From DATDCV01 sp036524155 (lineage in GTDB: Bacteria; Verrucomicrobiota; Verrucomicrobiia; Limisphaerales; UBA8199), in assembly GCA_036524155.1 (NCBI GenBank), contig DATDCV010000259.1, forward strand, positions 1 through 6,566: DNA of 6,566 bases, read 5' to 3'. Both the position numbers and the translations under genes were made by a program. The notes beneath the pieces were generated by a model. The model ran no database searches. It was not told where the DNA came from and worked only from the letters and a program-made list of their open reading frames with translations. Positions 5,809 through 6,566 of this stretch are shown here, one piece after another. Each line of letters starts with the position of its first letter. The stretch's first letter is position 1.

Positions 5809-6566
5809 TTATGCTGCGAGGCGGTGCTGGCATTCGCGCAACCGCCTCAAGAGGAAGATCCGTTCCGACTGCAGCCCGGCGAGCTCCAAAGCCCGGCGAA
5901 AATGGCCGGCGGCCAGCGGCAGATTGTCCTGACGAGCCTCGAAATCCCCCCGCACGGCGTGGTAGAGGTAGTAAGCCTCCAACTTCTCGACGCCACGAAT
6001 GGCCGCCACCGCGTCGAGGCCCGCCTGCGGGCCGTGGACGTTCGCGACGGCCACCGCGCGATTGAGCGCGATGACGGGCGAGTCATTGAACTTCGCGAGG
6101 TGGTCATAAAGGGACAGAATCTGCCGCCAATCGGTGGATTCATAGTCCGTGGCGGCGCAATGGCAGGCCGCAATGGCAGCCTGCAAATGATACTCAGTAA
6201 CCTCGTCACCCGCCGCCGATCGCGAAAAGTGCAGCATGCCGCGCACGAGCACCGGTCGATCCCATTGCGCGCGGTCCTGTTCCTGCAGCCGGAGAAAGTT
6301 GCCCTCCCCGTCCACCCGCGCCGGGAGCCGCGCGGCGTTCAGCAGCATCAACGCCAGCAGGGCATGGGTCTTGGGCTGGTTGCCCGCCGGATGCTCCGCC
6401 AGCAACCCGGTCAACCGAATCGCCTCCTGGCAGATTTCCTCGCGCACCAGCCGTGCTCCGTTGGAGGCCTTGTAGCCCTCGTTGAAGAGCAGGTAAAGCG
6501 ACTGCAGCACGCCGTTGCCGTGGACGGCGCTCGCCGCGCGCGCGATGGGTGACGGACCCACCTTCG
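5809..6566 (-). CDS. ECF42-type RNA polymerase sigma factor (SigJ/RpoE-like with long C-terminal extension), N-terminus beyond right edge
   Basis: Only the C-terminal part is in view; the frame runs open off the right edge (codon AAG at 6564-6562 precedes the GTG at 6561), so the sigma-2 and sigma-4 regions should lie outside. Numbering from that GTG, the visible part carries the extension typical of ECF42 sigma factors: LYLLFNEGY at 22-30, EEICQEAIRL at 41-50, ALLALMLLNAARLPAR at 67-82, QEQDRAQWD at 93-101, YHLQAAIAACH at 124-134, TDWRQILSLYDHL at 143-155, SPVIALNRAVAVA at 161-173 and a TPR-like HAVRGDF...AAGHFRRALEL at 201-227. In the family this helical, TPR-like extension is linked to control of sigma activity in the absence of a classical anti-sigma factor, and genes for small DGPF/YCII-like proteins are usual neighbours. 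None lies downstream here, so a partner would be to the right of the window. The stop is TAA at 5811-5809. Confidence 0.92.
   Translation of the reverse strand, partial: KVGPSPIARAASAVHGNGVLQSLYLLFNEGYKASNGARLVREEICQEAIRLTGLLAEHPAGNQPKTHALLALMLLNAARLPARVDGEGNFLRLQEQDRAQWDRPVLVRGMLHFSRSAAGDEVTEYHLQAAIAACHCAATDYESTDWRQILSLYDHLAKFNDSPVIALNRAVAVANVHGPQAGLDAVAAIRGVEKLEAYYLYHAVRGDFEARQDNLPLAAGHFRRALELAGLQSERIFLLRRLRECQHRLAA

Noticed and set aside
5824..6552. 242-codon + strand frame opposite the sigma factor
   Set aside because: Mirror of the clearly recognised ECF42 C-terminal region; no independent motif.
1..6566. CRISPR array, tRNA/rRNA genes, prophage or a multi-gene novel defence system
   Set aside because: No regularly spaced direct repeats, no tRNA-like cloverleaf and no phage or effector motifs were seen. 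The complete genes are housekeeping or stand-alone families.

Overview
The window looks like ordinary chromosomal DNA from a GC-rich, probably free-living bacterium. Gene content and protein style (an ECF sigma factor of the long-C-terminus type, a PEP/pyruvate-binding ATP-grasp protein with a beta-rich tail, a REP-like GGAGCGCCGA palindrome) suggest Verrucomicrobiota, perhaps the Pedosphaera/Limisphaera side. That placement rests on recognition, not on any search, and Acidobacteriota or Planctomycetota are not excluded.

Layout from left to right. (1) The 3' part of a large + strand gene for a PEP/pyruvate-binding-domain protein (2-2071), open at the left edge. (2) ffh on the - strand (2066-3415), the protein subunit of the signal recognition particle. 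It meets gene 1 tail to tail with a 6-bp overlap of the coding ends. (3) A 231-bp divergent intergenic region (3416-3646). (4) purH on the + strand (3647-5197), complete and apparently intact, covering the last two steps of IMP synthesis. (5) A 229-bp non-coding stretch holding a 112-bp inverted-repeat element (5259-5370), flanked by a perfect 8-bp direct repeat; this is the best candidate for a miniature mobile element here. (6) A small + strand ORF of unknown function (5427-5708). (7) About 100 bp of hairpin-rich spacer. (8) The C-terminal part of an ECF42-type sigma factor on the - strand (5809-6566), open at the right edge.

The genes do not form a pathway: ffh (protein targeting), purH (purine synthesis), the sigma factor and the ATP-grasp protein look like independent transcription units. 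I saw no tRNA, rRNA, CRISPR array, prophage or defence/toxin system. The non-housekeeping interest lies in the MITE/REP-like element after purH, the ATP-grasp protein that shows no phosphohistidine domain in the visible part, and the reciprocal stop-codon overlap between gene 1 and ffh.
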